DNA of 64,000 nucleotides from Scolanthus callimorphus (lineage: Eukaryota > Cnidaria > Anthozoa > Actiniaria > Edwardsiidae): assembly GCA_033964015.1 (NCBI GenBank), contig CM066914.1:11337831-11401830 (forward strand), written 5' to 3'. Shown piece by piece: positions 28,901-40,900 of this stretch. Each line of letters begins with the position of its first letter. The first letter of the stretch is position 1. Both the position numbers and the translations under genes were made by a program. The notes below the pieces were generated by a model. The model saw nothing but the letters and a program-made list of their open reading frames with translations. It was not told the DNA's origin and searched no databases.

Positions 28901-31900
28901 AAGTATCGCACATCCTATTGTGTTGTTATAGTTTGTGGTGGTGATGATGATATGTGTCTGGTTGAACCTCGCTCACTATCACTCCATCTGACCTATGCAA
29001 GACTGGTAAGTGTCGCACATCCTATTGTGTTGTTATTGTTTTTGGTGATGATGATGATATGTGTCTGGTGGAACCTCGCTCACTATCACTCCATCTGATA
29101 TATGCAAGACTGGTAAGTGTCGCACATCCTATTGTGTTGTTATTGTCTGTGGTGATGATGATGATATGTGTCTGGTGGAACCTCGCTCACTATCACTCCA
29201 TCTGACCTATGCAAGACTGGTAAGTGTCGCACATCCTATTGTGTTGTTATTGTTTTTGGTGATGATGATGATATGTGTCTGCTGGAACCGCGCTCACTAT
29301 CACTCCATCTGATATATGCAAGACTGGTAAGTGTCACACATCCTATTGTGTTCAGTGATATTGTTTGTGGTGGTGATTGGTGATGATATGATGATGAGGA
29401 TGAATACATGTTAATGGTGATGATGATGTTGATGATAATGATTTGGATGGCGATTGCAAAAGAGCGGTTTTCATATGACTGTAGTGAAACCAATCATACA
29501 TACACACATTTATTTAGACACGGTAGAAATCATCAGTACAGCATAAAAACGTAAATAAAATAGTTACATGCAACTGTTTTCCATGATTGCCGTGTGTGAG
29601 TCTGGTAATGATAGAAATTGGGTAATGCCCCGTCTGAATTTCCCAGTGAATTTGCGATGCGCAAATTCACTGATCGCAAATTCACTGGTAAACTATTCCA
29701 CAGTTTGGCCCCGTTATAACTGAAACACCGTTTTCGGTAGTTTGTTTTCGGCATCGGTAGTGCCAACTTGCTTTTATGGTTTCTTAGGTTGTATTTGGAA
29801 TCACAGGAAACAAACAGGTCGCGTAAATATGAGGGAAAATGATCATTAAGTGTTTTATACATTGCTACACCTAGGTGTTTTGTTCTTCTAGTGAATACGT
29901 CGTCCCAGCCTAGAAAATCACGGAGAAAAGCTGAAAGCGATTTTGTTAAAACTCTGGCAGCGCGATTCTGCAATTTCTGTAATTTATCGTTGAGTTTGTT
30001 ACTTAATCCATACCACATTGGACAACAGTAATCAAAATGTGGCTCGATGAGCGCTTTATAAATTTTGATCGCAGTGTCCAGGGTGACAAACGGCCTAATC
30101 CGTTTCAGAGCGCCAATGCCAGAGGATATTTTTTTCGATATCTCATTTATGTGTTTGTCCCAACACAGAGTTTTGTCAATAAACATGCCCAATGACTTTG
30201 TTGCATCCATCCTTTTGATCCAATCGCAAAGTAATTACACCAATTCTGAATAAAACCTATAGGAGTAATTACAAAGTAATTGCAAATAACTCACGAGAGT
30301 CAGTATCAAATCCGCTCTAATAATGTTGGTTAATTATGTGGAGTTGTTTTGGTAATGATCAGGATGTCGCGCTCTTTTTGACAAAAAACGAGATTCAATG
30401 AGAATTCAATGTTTTTGCATCTAAATTAAACATGTGTAACTTTTTTCTTACACTATTCCGATTTTTCTGGCTATGGGATTCAAGAAAACTCAATCACCTG
30501 AGTCGAGAATTCCACGGTGAATTTCACGCGAAAAACGAGTCGCGAATATCTATAGATGTTATCTATTTGTGCTGTTTTAGAACATTACTACATAGAGTCA
30601 TCGTATCCACGGCAACGAGGACAAACATCCTTTTTAGTGACTGCTTCTACGCTGCGTCCCCACGTTAATTGTATCCAGTTCTACTACAACATGTACGGAC
30701 AAACCATGGGTCGACTAAGCGTCTATCTCAGAGAACACAGCAACCAACAGAGAGAGCTTATCTGGTCTATTGCTGGCGACCAAGGCCAGGATTGGCACTT
30801 TGTCGGTCTGCCTGTCAATACAATCAACAAAGCATCGCCATCTGTGAGTATTGTGCGTGCATGTTGTAACAACAAAAACTAATTTTAGTAGAAACCCACT
30901 CGCATACTATCACGAATCCTGCAATCTGATTGGTTCCGCTGTTCACTATCTATCACGCAATAAATAGTGAGTTGCGAAAAAGCTAGCGTAAAACTCTCTC
31001 AAAACCAATCAAAATAAATACATTTAAGCAATAAAAGAAGGAAGTCGAGGAGGACATTGACAAAAATATATATATCGACGAGAAGAGCGATGTGATATTG
31101 TGGCGGCACTGCGTAGCCATGATGATTATAACATTGCTATTCTCCGCCAGGAGAATATATTACTAACCATCATCATCATCACTACAATCACGCAAAATTA
31201 CTTTGCATACATTCGATTCGGAATTGGTGTAGTCACTTTGCGTTTGGTTTTACTTCTCTCATATCGAATCCGCTACCTGTTAATAATGAAGATATCATTT
31301 TCAGGTTGCGTTCGAAGCCACTGTTGGAGAAAGCTTTTATAGCGATATAGCTATAGCTGGCATAACCTTTGCGTTCAACTCTTCTTGCGGAGGTGGAAAA
31401 CCATTTAAAAGAACAGAAGGTATGAGAGTAACTATGTATTTTGAATAATACATCGAAGTTTGTCTGCCTGTTTGTGTGTTATAAAATATCTATATTTTGC
31501 CTTTATAGGTCTCGATTCTAGTTCCATAATCGGCCACCTCGCCGCATATCGCGCTCAGCTCCAAACCTGGGTGGCCGCAGCAGGTTCCCATCACTACTGG
31601 GCCCACTGTTATAGTCTATCACGTGATGGATGGCCAGCGCTTTTGGAACTGTATGATGCGTGTGCAGAGAAGGGTCCAGTCATTTTCATAGTTCGCTTTA
31701 ATGACTCCATATTTGGGGGGTTCCTTGACACGTCTTTGAAAGGTACATTTTGTTCGCCCCATGTAAGTTTTGGATCCCGGATCCCGACCCGTGGATCCCG
31801 GATCCCAGTCCTTGTATCCCGGATCCCAATCCATGGATCCCGGATCCCATGCTCTGGATTTCGGATCCCACACTCTGGATCCCGGATACCACACCTCTGG

Positions 31901-34900
31901 ATCCCGGATCCCACACTCTGGATCCCGGATCCCACACTCTGGATCCCGGATACCACATTCTGGATCCCGGATACCACACCTCTGGATCCTGGATCCCACA
32001 CTCTGGATCCCGGATACCACACTCTGGATCCCGGATCCCACACTCTGGATCCCGGATCCAACACTCTCGATGTTACACTCTGGATCCCACACATTGGATG
32101 TTAGTTATACTGGCTTGGCTTGACGTCACGGTATTTCACAATCGACCGAAACAAAGCCGGTAAATAATATATTTATTTTTTGTTTTCAGCGCGCGAAACG
32201 GCATAAAACTTAACAGAAATGAGCTCGAGCACCTCGACTCGGGCGACTCATCCGGATCGCTCGCGAGCCAATCGGAGCGCGCGATTTGATGGATTCGGGC
32301 TGCTAAAAGAAAATACTACGGAAAACACTAAACTGTTAGCACCCGGGGTACAAACGATCGATCGCAGTTGAAAAAACGATCAACTGCTTTTTGAAAACAA
32401 TCGATCGAAATGATCACATGATTTGATCGAAATGATCACATGACTTGCATTTCTTTTGTTTGCCGTAGACATGTACAAAACATGGACATTTCGATCAATC
32501 GAAATGGTCACGTGAGTTAACCGAAATAAAAAAAACGATCGATCGTTTTCCCAACTGCGATCGATCGTTTGTACCCCGGGTGCTAACAGTTTAGTGATTT
32601 CCGTGGTATTGGTTATATGCCTGTACGCTTGCCTTTTTTTTTACTTTTTAAGCAAAGGGAGAATTAAAACCATTAGGGATGAAAGACGGAGGAATAACAA
32701 ATAATCAACTGAGTTCGAGTACTCCTAAAAGTCCTGAACATGGTCCTGAACATGGCCGGCTTAGTTCACAGACTGGTGCGGAACAGTGTTGGAGGGCAGC
32801 TGCTGATAATGCAGAGCAGTCGTATAAGGTAACGGCCTATCGACTATACAGCCTGTCGCTTCCCACATTCTAAGTCCCCAGAACATTAAGCCCATTAGAG
32901 AAAGACGCAAGACGACGTTACGGATCTTCGAATTTTCAAGCCGCTTTCCACACATCGTTGATCCGTTGATCGCAGTCTTACACTGTGTGACTACGTCAAC
33001 CAGGCCATCCCGTAAAAAGTTTGTCATTCAGAGATTCAAACCATATTTTAAGGAAAACTAATACCCGCAATACTTCGGACGATGAGCAATTAGCGTTTGA
33101 AGTTATTTCTGCTCATAATTTTCACACTTTTTAGAGAAAAGCGAATATTGCGATGTCTGAGATCTCAAGAAAGCAAGATCCTTTTTTCTGTACTCGCTTT
33201 CTGATTGGCTAACTATGGCCAGGTTGACGTAGTCGCACAGTAATGTTAACTAATTTTAATATTGTTATTAATACCTTCTATGACAGATTGATTTAGGCAA
33301 AAGTATGGAAGTCCGCGCCGTTGCCACCCAGGTTTGTGGTAAGATGGTTCACAATCACATCCATGGGACCAAGACTTATTCTCTCAAGTATGGCATGGAC
33401 CCAACCACTTTACAATACTACACAGGATCAGGCAGTACGAAATTGGTAAGGACAACACTTTTGAATATTTAGAATGATCTTAATTTTTTTAGCTTAAAGA
33501 TCCTGTGACCGATGGGCGTAAAGAATAGTTTCGTAGCCCATAAAACACTATGCTTATGAGGTAACAGTAAAAGTAGTGAACTCAATCCGTTAAAATCTCC
33601 TGGAATTTCGATCCATCATTTGGTCTAAAACTGATTTGTGTGATACGAAGTCATAGAACAACAAACTAATGGTGTTATTTTGAAAGTTTCTTACCGTATT
33701 AGATCAATACAACACACTAGTCATAACACTGTCACTCACCCATCGGGCACAGGGTCTTTCATGTGTTAGATACATGAAATCCGCTCGATTCTTCAGCGAT
33801 TTTATTTTTATTGAGTCGATATTTCATTTGTTTCAGGTGTTAAATGGAAACACAGATGAGGCTGCACATAAGGAAAATACGTCATTGGTAGTTACCAATG
33901 TACTTGATCCGCCAATACAAGCTAGATATATCGAGATTATCCCTCAAACTTTTTACTCTCATCCTTCCTTAAGAGTGGAGCTCTATGGCCCAGGTAAAAT
34001 ATCTCATTTGTTCGTCCGTCCGTACATTCGTTTGTTTGTTCGTCCGTCCGTACATTCGTTTATTTGTTCGTCCATCCGTACATTCGTTAGAGTTTGTTCG
34101 TCCGTCCGTACATTCGTTTGTTTGTCGGTCCGTCTGTTCGTGCGTCTGTCCGTGATAGTTCATTTGTTCGAGTTTTCCATCCGTTAGAATTTCTCAAAGT
34201 CCTTTTAAAAAATTCGTGTTGAAATTCACTCCCGTCATTCCATATATGACTATGAGGTACAGTGATTAGGTTTTTCCCGCATTTTGATACTAAACTTTTT
34301 ACTTCGCTGGGGGTGGGAGGTCGGGGGTCGCAACTGCCCCCTGCTAGCTGCGGTCATGAAAAACCAAATAGCAGTAAGCCACGTGCATGCTTTGCGTGCC
34401 TATTTTCTACCCTGCGATTCAACGACAATGTGATTCCTTTACCTATAACCAATATTTACCTTTTTTTTCAGCGACCCAGTCCAGCAGCAAGGCATTTCTG
34501 TTTAGTTTGAAAAGCTCTCTGGCACAGTCTCCGAAGCAGTTTCCAATCAAAAAGGTCGATAACGCAATTTGTCTTAGCACCCCAGGGCGTTTTCCGAACT
34601 TCGGCAAAGACATGTGGCTGGACGTGGAAAACAAACAAGTTAAAGCTACAGTTGGTGGGGCTTATCGATTCGACGGACCATCTAACAGTGGCGTATTTGA
34701 ATCAGGAATATTCGAGCCATCTGATTTTGAGATTCTCGTTCCGAAAGGTAAGCAAATTTGATATATTCTTTTATGACTACATCTTTTTCTTTTGTTTGAG
34801 AAAGTTTATTAAATGCATTCTTTAATTTCTTGTTCTTGAGATATAAAGAACACATCAACGTGTCGAATTAGATGACTTGTTCATTAGTTGACTACGTGAA

Positions 34901-37900
34901 GGCGTACATGAATAACGCCTATTCCTTCTTATTCTTATTGATTAATTCGAGTTATAAAATAATTTAGATAGTACGCGCGCTCTGATTGGTCGAGAGCCGT
35001 GTTTGCATTTCCCTGTGCAAACACAGTTGTGACGTCACCCACTGGCGAGCATCGGGCCGGTAATTTGAAATAGCTTTTACAAAAAAGTAACATGTTTTAG
35101 GCAAAATCATTTATTAAGTAGTCAATATTACTTGGACATACATTTGATAAAGCACATTGAATTCACATAAAGCATGAGATTCGTGAAATAACACTGTTTT
35201 CGCTTCTTTACCTGAGCTGAGTTCTGAGCACACAGTTCGACAGTCACAAATTCAGACCCCGTTCACACGAGACCGGTACAAAACCGGACCGGTACAATTC
35301 TGGCACGGTACCGCCTGTTCATACGGTACCGGTACAATTCTGGCACGTTTTGCAACAGTGTTCACACTGTCTAGCCGTGCCAAAATCGGTCCGGTACCGC
35401 AGGTCCCGTGTGAACGCTCGACGGTACCGTACCAGAATTGTACCGGTCCGGTTTTGTACCGGTCTCGTGTGAACGGGGTCTCAGTCTCGATCTGCAGATC
35501 TTGAAAAAAAATACTAACAAAAACTAATCCTGGTTCCTCGTATAATGTTTGACAAGACCAGAAGGTACAAATAAGTGGGTTCCTTCATTCTTTCCCATGC
35601 TTGCCGCAAATAAAGCGTTCAAATACGCTCTTCCAAGCAGTTCCGCTGCCACATGCAAGTTCTTGCTCGGGAGAAATTTTTCACAAACGAAGAAACACAT
35701 ATGTAAAACAACGGCTTCTTTACTTGTCGTAATTATTTTGTGTTTTGGAAGGAAGAAGCCTCCATTATAAACCACGAATGTAAAACCATTTCGCTTGCCG
35801 CCATCTCAGAAAACTTGCAGTCCGATCAGAAAGAGATTGACAAATCATGCGATAGACGGAGCGCTCTGATTGGCTGATGGAGCCTTTTTATCTGTATGGA
35901 GAATTTAGAGTCTCATCCGCTTCAAAAACGTACTATTCCTGTCCACGCGGATTTTATTTATGTAGAGAATTATTTTATAAAACAAATAAAACACAGTTTC
36001 CGTGACTGCACAGGCTTATGCAAATCTCGATGTGGTTTGGAGAATTCTCGAGCAGGTGCAAACACTCGCCTGCGGCTCGTGTTTCCACTGATCTGCTGCT
36101 CTCGAATTCTCCCAACCACATCTCGGTTTGCATAAGCCTGTGCAGTCACGGAAGCTGTGTTTTATTTGTTAATTATAAATTTCAGAAGCGATTTAAAGAA
36201 GTCACATGTCGTGTTTTATCGGGATAATATAAACACTCGGCTCAGCTCGTTTTAAAATACCACTTATGATTGCGACTCAGAGTGTCGTTGGTAAAAGTAG
36301 TTTTTAACGAATCACTTTTGCCACTCGTTTCAAAACCGTCTCTCTTGATACAGTTACTAAATAATTAATTAATATTTATATTGCGCAAATTACTTTCAAA
36401 TGTGAATGTACCACAGTTTACATAATAGCTGTCATTTTTTTTTGCAGAGACTTTCTGCCCGGGCGTTTGTCCAGCCACGATGAATTGTAATGAAGTCAAG
36501 GGGATCTGTGAATGTGACTCCACATCCAGGTTTTCAGAACAATGTCAAAAAGGTGAGAAATACCGTTATCTTGGCGCTGGGTTTTAAGGTTCTATGATCT
36601 TGTCGTAGTACAAAGCGTTACAAAATCACAATCATCGACTAGACCTCATAACGAGGAGTACGGTCCCGAGGGGGGGGGGGGGAACGCGTTACAAAATCAC
36701 AATCATCGACTAGACCTCATAACGAGGGGTACGGTACACCTTGGGGGTGGTTGTCTCCACTGTGTCTCTCGTAATGTCATGAAATATGTAACATACTCAA
36801 AATCAACCAAGTTATGACGGGCAACAAAACTTTGTCTAATTTTGTTGCAGAAATATTTTAGGTAAAAACAGCAGCTGACCACTATTTTTTGTTTAACTAC
36901 TATCACCGAAAATGCACATATTTCTAAAATATTTTGAAATCGAAAACAGTTCAGATTAGACTGTTTATTTTATAGTAGATTTCAGCTGATAAAAGATTCA
37001 ATGACTGATGCAGCTCAATGACTGATGTATCTTTATTTTGATGCTGTTCCTTTTAGGGATATTTTTCCAGAACCTTACCTCCGCTGCGTTTGCGTTGTAC
37101 CCACTTGACTACCCACGTGATTTGAAAAACTTGATTCGCGATCGTCCGATATGGGGAAATAATTTCGGAACTAATACTCAGTTCCGTAAAGGAGTCCGTG
37201 ATCAAGGCATATCGACCAAGGAGAAAAGCTACATAAGCATTCCAGCACATCCATGTCTTGCCAATCCAGGACACAAGGAATGTGGGATAACAATGATGTG
37301 GTGGATGATGTACTACAAGGGGAACACTTCTGAGCCCGCGACTATTATATGTGTCGACGCATGCGTACCAGATACGCCTGGAATTCGGATTGTTCATAAG
37401 GATCCACGTACAGATGCCCTACTTTTCCAGGTAAACCAGTATTTCAGGTATTTTAAGTGTGTTTAATGTCCGCAAAAGCGACGACAAAGTACAGAAACGA
37501 AGTAGAAACTACGCTTAACTTCTATGTGTCCTTTCTGACTTTCTTGAATTCCTTCTACTTTGTTCTTCAATATGTTTCTTGGTTGTTTAAGGAGACCACT
37601 CCGTGACTCCGTTAATATTCGTTTAAATTATTCGATTTTTTCAAGGTAACAAAGACGGACCTAGATTGTAACGCAACATTTAATGTTGGCTTCGGAGTAT
37701 GGACCCATTTTACTTTGATATTGTCGGCTTCCTTCGAGCCAGAGCTGTATGTAAACGGCGAGCCCACAACGCCCAGTAGTTACGAGTGTAACAGCACATC
37801 CTCTTCTCCAGAGAGTGGTACAACAACGGCTGCCGCTCAGCACCACCTTTACCTGGGGTACGAGGCTCCAGCGGACTTCGATGATCTTGTAATATTTGAA

Positions 37901-40900
37901 ATGAATATGCCCGGCAAAAAGGTTCTGGAAATCCTTCAGTACTACAAAGGTAAGGCGAGCGTCTCTTGACTGTAACTCATAAGTTAGTGGTGATGATCAG
38001 AAGGATGAAGTTGATGATGCTGATGATGATGATGAATCGCAAACTAGGGCTGATAAATATGCTGATGGTGATATACGCCGTGTTAGCATGACGAGGATGG
38101 CCTTGTTCTGATATGGCGTTTCTGGCGAAGCCACACAAAGAAGGCTAGCTCTGCCGCATGACATAAAAATACCTAGTTTTTCGACAAAAATATGAGCCGT
38201 TTTCATTACTGCTGTCCCTCGTTTCTACTTTGAATGAGTGAATTATGAATAAACACATACACAAGTAGTAGTAGTGTGATTTTGTATTTATTTTGGCTAG
38301 GACGCACCAGGACGCTAATGGACGTGAGTTTTGCACTGGAGTACAGTTGGTCAGACAAGTACATCGATAAGGAGCAAGAGTATCGTTTGGAATTTCTTAA
38401 AGGACAGGGGCTGACACAGACCGCGGTGAGTGCCTTCCTACTTAATCATTGACGTTGAGCTCAAGTAACGGACAGTGACATGCACTTCCAACGTTTGTAT
38501 TAAAAGATCGAACTATCATTTCAATAAAAAGCGTTTCAAAAGTTTTCCACGCTTTGTTAAGAGGCGCTGTTTGGGCGTAGGTATTTCATACCACAAAGAA
38601 AATAGATGGATCATGGTTTTCACACTTCCCTGGCTCTGCACACACTCTTGTGGTTCTCACTCGTAGACGCTGATATAAAATGAGGTTCTCCCGTCGAAGG
38701 CACTATCGTGGGATTTTTGCCCGAGGAGATTTGATGTCTTGAGTGTCGTGTTTTGTTTTTATATGGTGATAGTCGCTCGAAAGCGGAGATATTCATGTCA
38801 TGTCATGTGTACTATAACACATAATATCATACGCCAGATATCAACATTAAATATTTCAAACATACTATTTCCTCCAGGTTGATGGGATATATAGCGGAAG
38901 TTCTCCTCCAAACATTGCACGCCTCTTACTCTAGTGAGTGTTTGCCTTATCTCGGCAATAATAACCACCGTATATTGGTGAAGGACTTATCAACTTATCA
39001 TGGCGTCGAATTTATTTGAAACAAAAGAAAGTGTTATATTCCCGTTTGCTTTTCTAGCCCAATATCTACAGGTTCAAATGGACTACACAACACGGGTGTG
39101 GTGATGAGCCTTCAGTACGACACTAGTGGATATGAGGCGGTAGCCAACTTGATGGAATCTATCACGAAGAACAAAATATTTGGCTCCACAAGCATAGCCA
39201 CGCTATACTATGCTCTTCTTGATAATGGTAGCTATTCTCTGTCTTAGATTTTCTCTTGAACATTCCTCCATTGCATGTCCAGTTTAATGGAGTCGGCATG
39301 GATTGACAGCAAATGGATGGACAACGAAACAATAAGAAATACGATTTTTTAGGTCCATTTATAATTTACTTTGAGGGCTGCCTGTGTTAATTAATGTCTA
39401 ATCTTTGGTTTGTTGTAGTCTATTTCGTCCCTGTCAATATCTGCTATGTAGCTGCGTCTGGTAATAACGTGACGTTCAACTATACCTCGTATGTGGACAC
39501 AGCACACGCTGCTATATTCGTGGGTTACACGTTTGAATTGGTGAACCTCGAGAGCGGCGAGAACGAGACCAGGACATACTTGTCCTCTGAGCTCAGTCAT
39601 ACCGCACTTGATCTGATGGCAAACACTGAATACACATTACGAGTTGCACCGCTATCATTCGGGGGAATAGGAAAGTGGAGTGAGGCGGCTAGATTTAAGA
39701 CTGGAGATATACGTAAGTCATTTCTAAGTGTGTTACCTTAAATCTTCATCATAGTTTCTTCACTATCATTAGTGTCATTAATATCTTCAGTATCCAGATC
39801 ATTTTTCGATATCATCTATTTTTTGTGTAGTATTTAGATGTTATTAGATGTATTTCTATTTTATATTATTTATAATAAACCTTCCTTTTTCAGCACCTGG
39901 TACAGTACAAAATGTGGTTGTCAAGGCCCTCTCGGCAGAGAGCATTGAAGTTACATGGGACACACTCGACCCCAAAACAGTGACAGTGCAAAAGTACGAG
40001 ATACATTATAAAGGAAAAGATATAGGATTGGCGAGTAATAATCAAACAGCTGCTCCCAACGAATCTTCAATCGTCATCAATGGTCTACAACCGTTTACTG
40101 AATACGCGGTGATCGTTCGAGCACTAACGAGTTTTGAAGGGCCGTTTAGTGACACATTTTTCATCATGACTCTAGAAGGGGGTGAGTTCCGTTACAACAA
40201 ATCCTGTTTAGCCAAGGGGAGAAATAATTACTGTGAGCGCACTCGCAGTCTAGTCGCCCGTAAAATGATCTACATAGAGATGCCTCTTACGATCTGCCCT
40301 GGGCGCCTATACCTATACTATGGCTTTTATACAAGGAGGTGCCTCTTGCGGGCTGTCCTGGGTGCCGCCCGCGCTCAGACCCGTGAGTCTGTTTCCTAGT
40401 GATAATCATGCGTAATTACAGTTGATAAAGAATGGTTTGGTAGATAAAGAATGGTTTGGTAGATGAAACTGTTGTCCAGTACTTTGGTGAGTAATGTGGC
40501 GTAGCGGCGTCCCATTAGTGACACCAATTAGGAGGATGTTCGAGTTCTTGTACACCTTTTTCCAAAATGGCTGACTGGCCCTTGATGCCTGGTTCCTATG
40601 AAATTATTATTTTGTTTTGTATTCACTTAAGCTCAAAGACAAAAGCTAATTTCATGAGAGTGAGGCAACAAGGGCTAATGGAACAAAAGGTCGCCATTTT
40701 GGAAAAAGGTGTATTCTCGCCCATCTGTCACCACGCTTGTTTTGTTTTTGCAATGAGAGTCGCCTCTAATTTTCACTTGCGATGTTTGAATACCTTCTCC
40801 AAAAATCCAGCCTTTTCTCAGCAAATAAAATAAATAAACTCTCAAATAATCTCTTGTCCAATTTATTTTTTAGTTCCTGAACTCGCACCTGATGCCTTTG

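Larger units (their letters stand above)
34748..36447. other. Intron between TLDc and EGF exons
   Basis: 1.7 kb without a recognised exon. It holds two inverted-repeat elements (35255-35480 and 35981-36170). The open frames around 35530-35780 lack any domain. Confidence 0.55.

Noticed and set aside
11238..29352. Regular array resembling a CRISPR locus
   Set aside because: Units are contiguous and nearly identical with no unique spacers, the genome is animal, and the unit is plainly an exon end plus donor.
11168..29383. Long series of overlapping ~83-codon open frames in the 107-bp array
   Set aside because: They recur every 107 bases in rotating frames, start and stop at the same unit positions, and come from an exon-intron border repeat. 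They are not genes or a repeat protein.
31460..32163. Open frames of 93-214 codons on both strands over the GGATCC repeat
   Set aside because: Only the 31509-31742 part carries a domain (TLDc). The rest is simple repeat read in several phases after a good donor at 31743.
40182..40833. Open frames following FN3-2 and at 40567-40833
   Set aside because: No domain, no splice support in phase; intron between FN3-2 and FN3-3.
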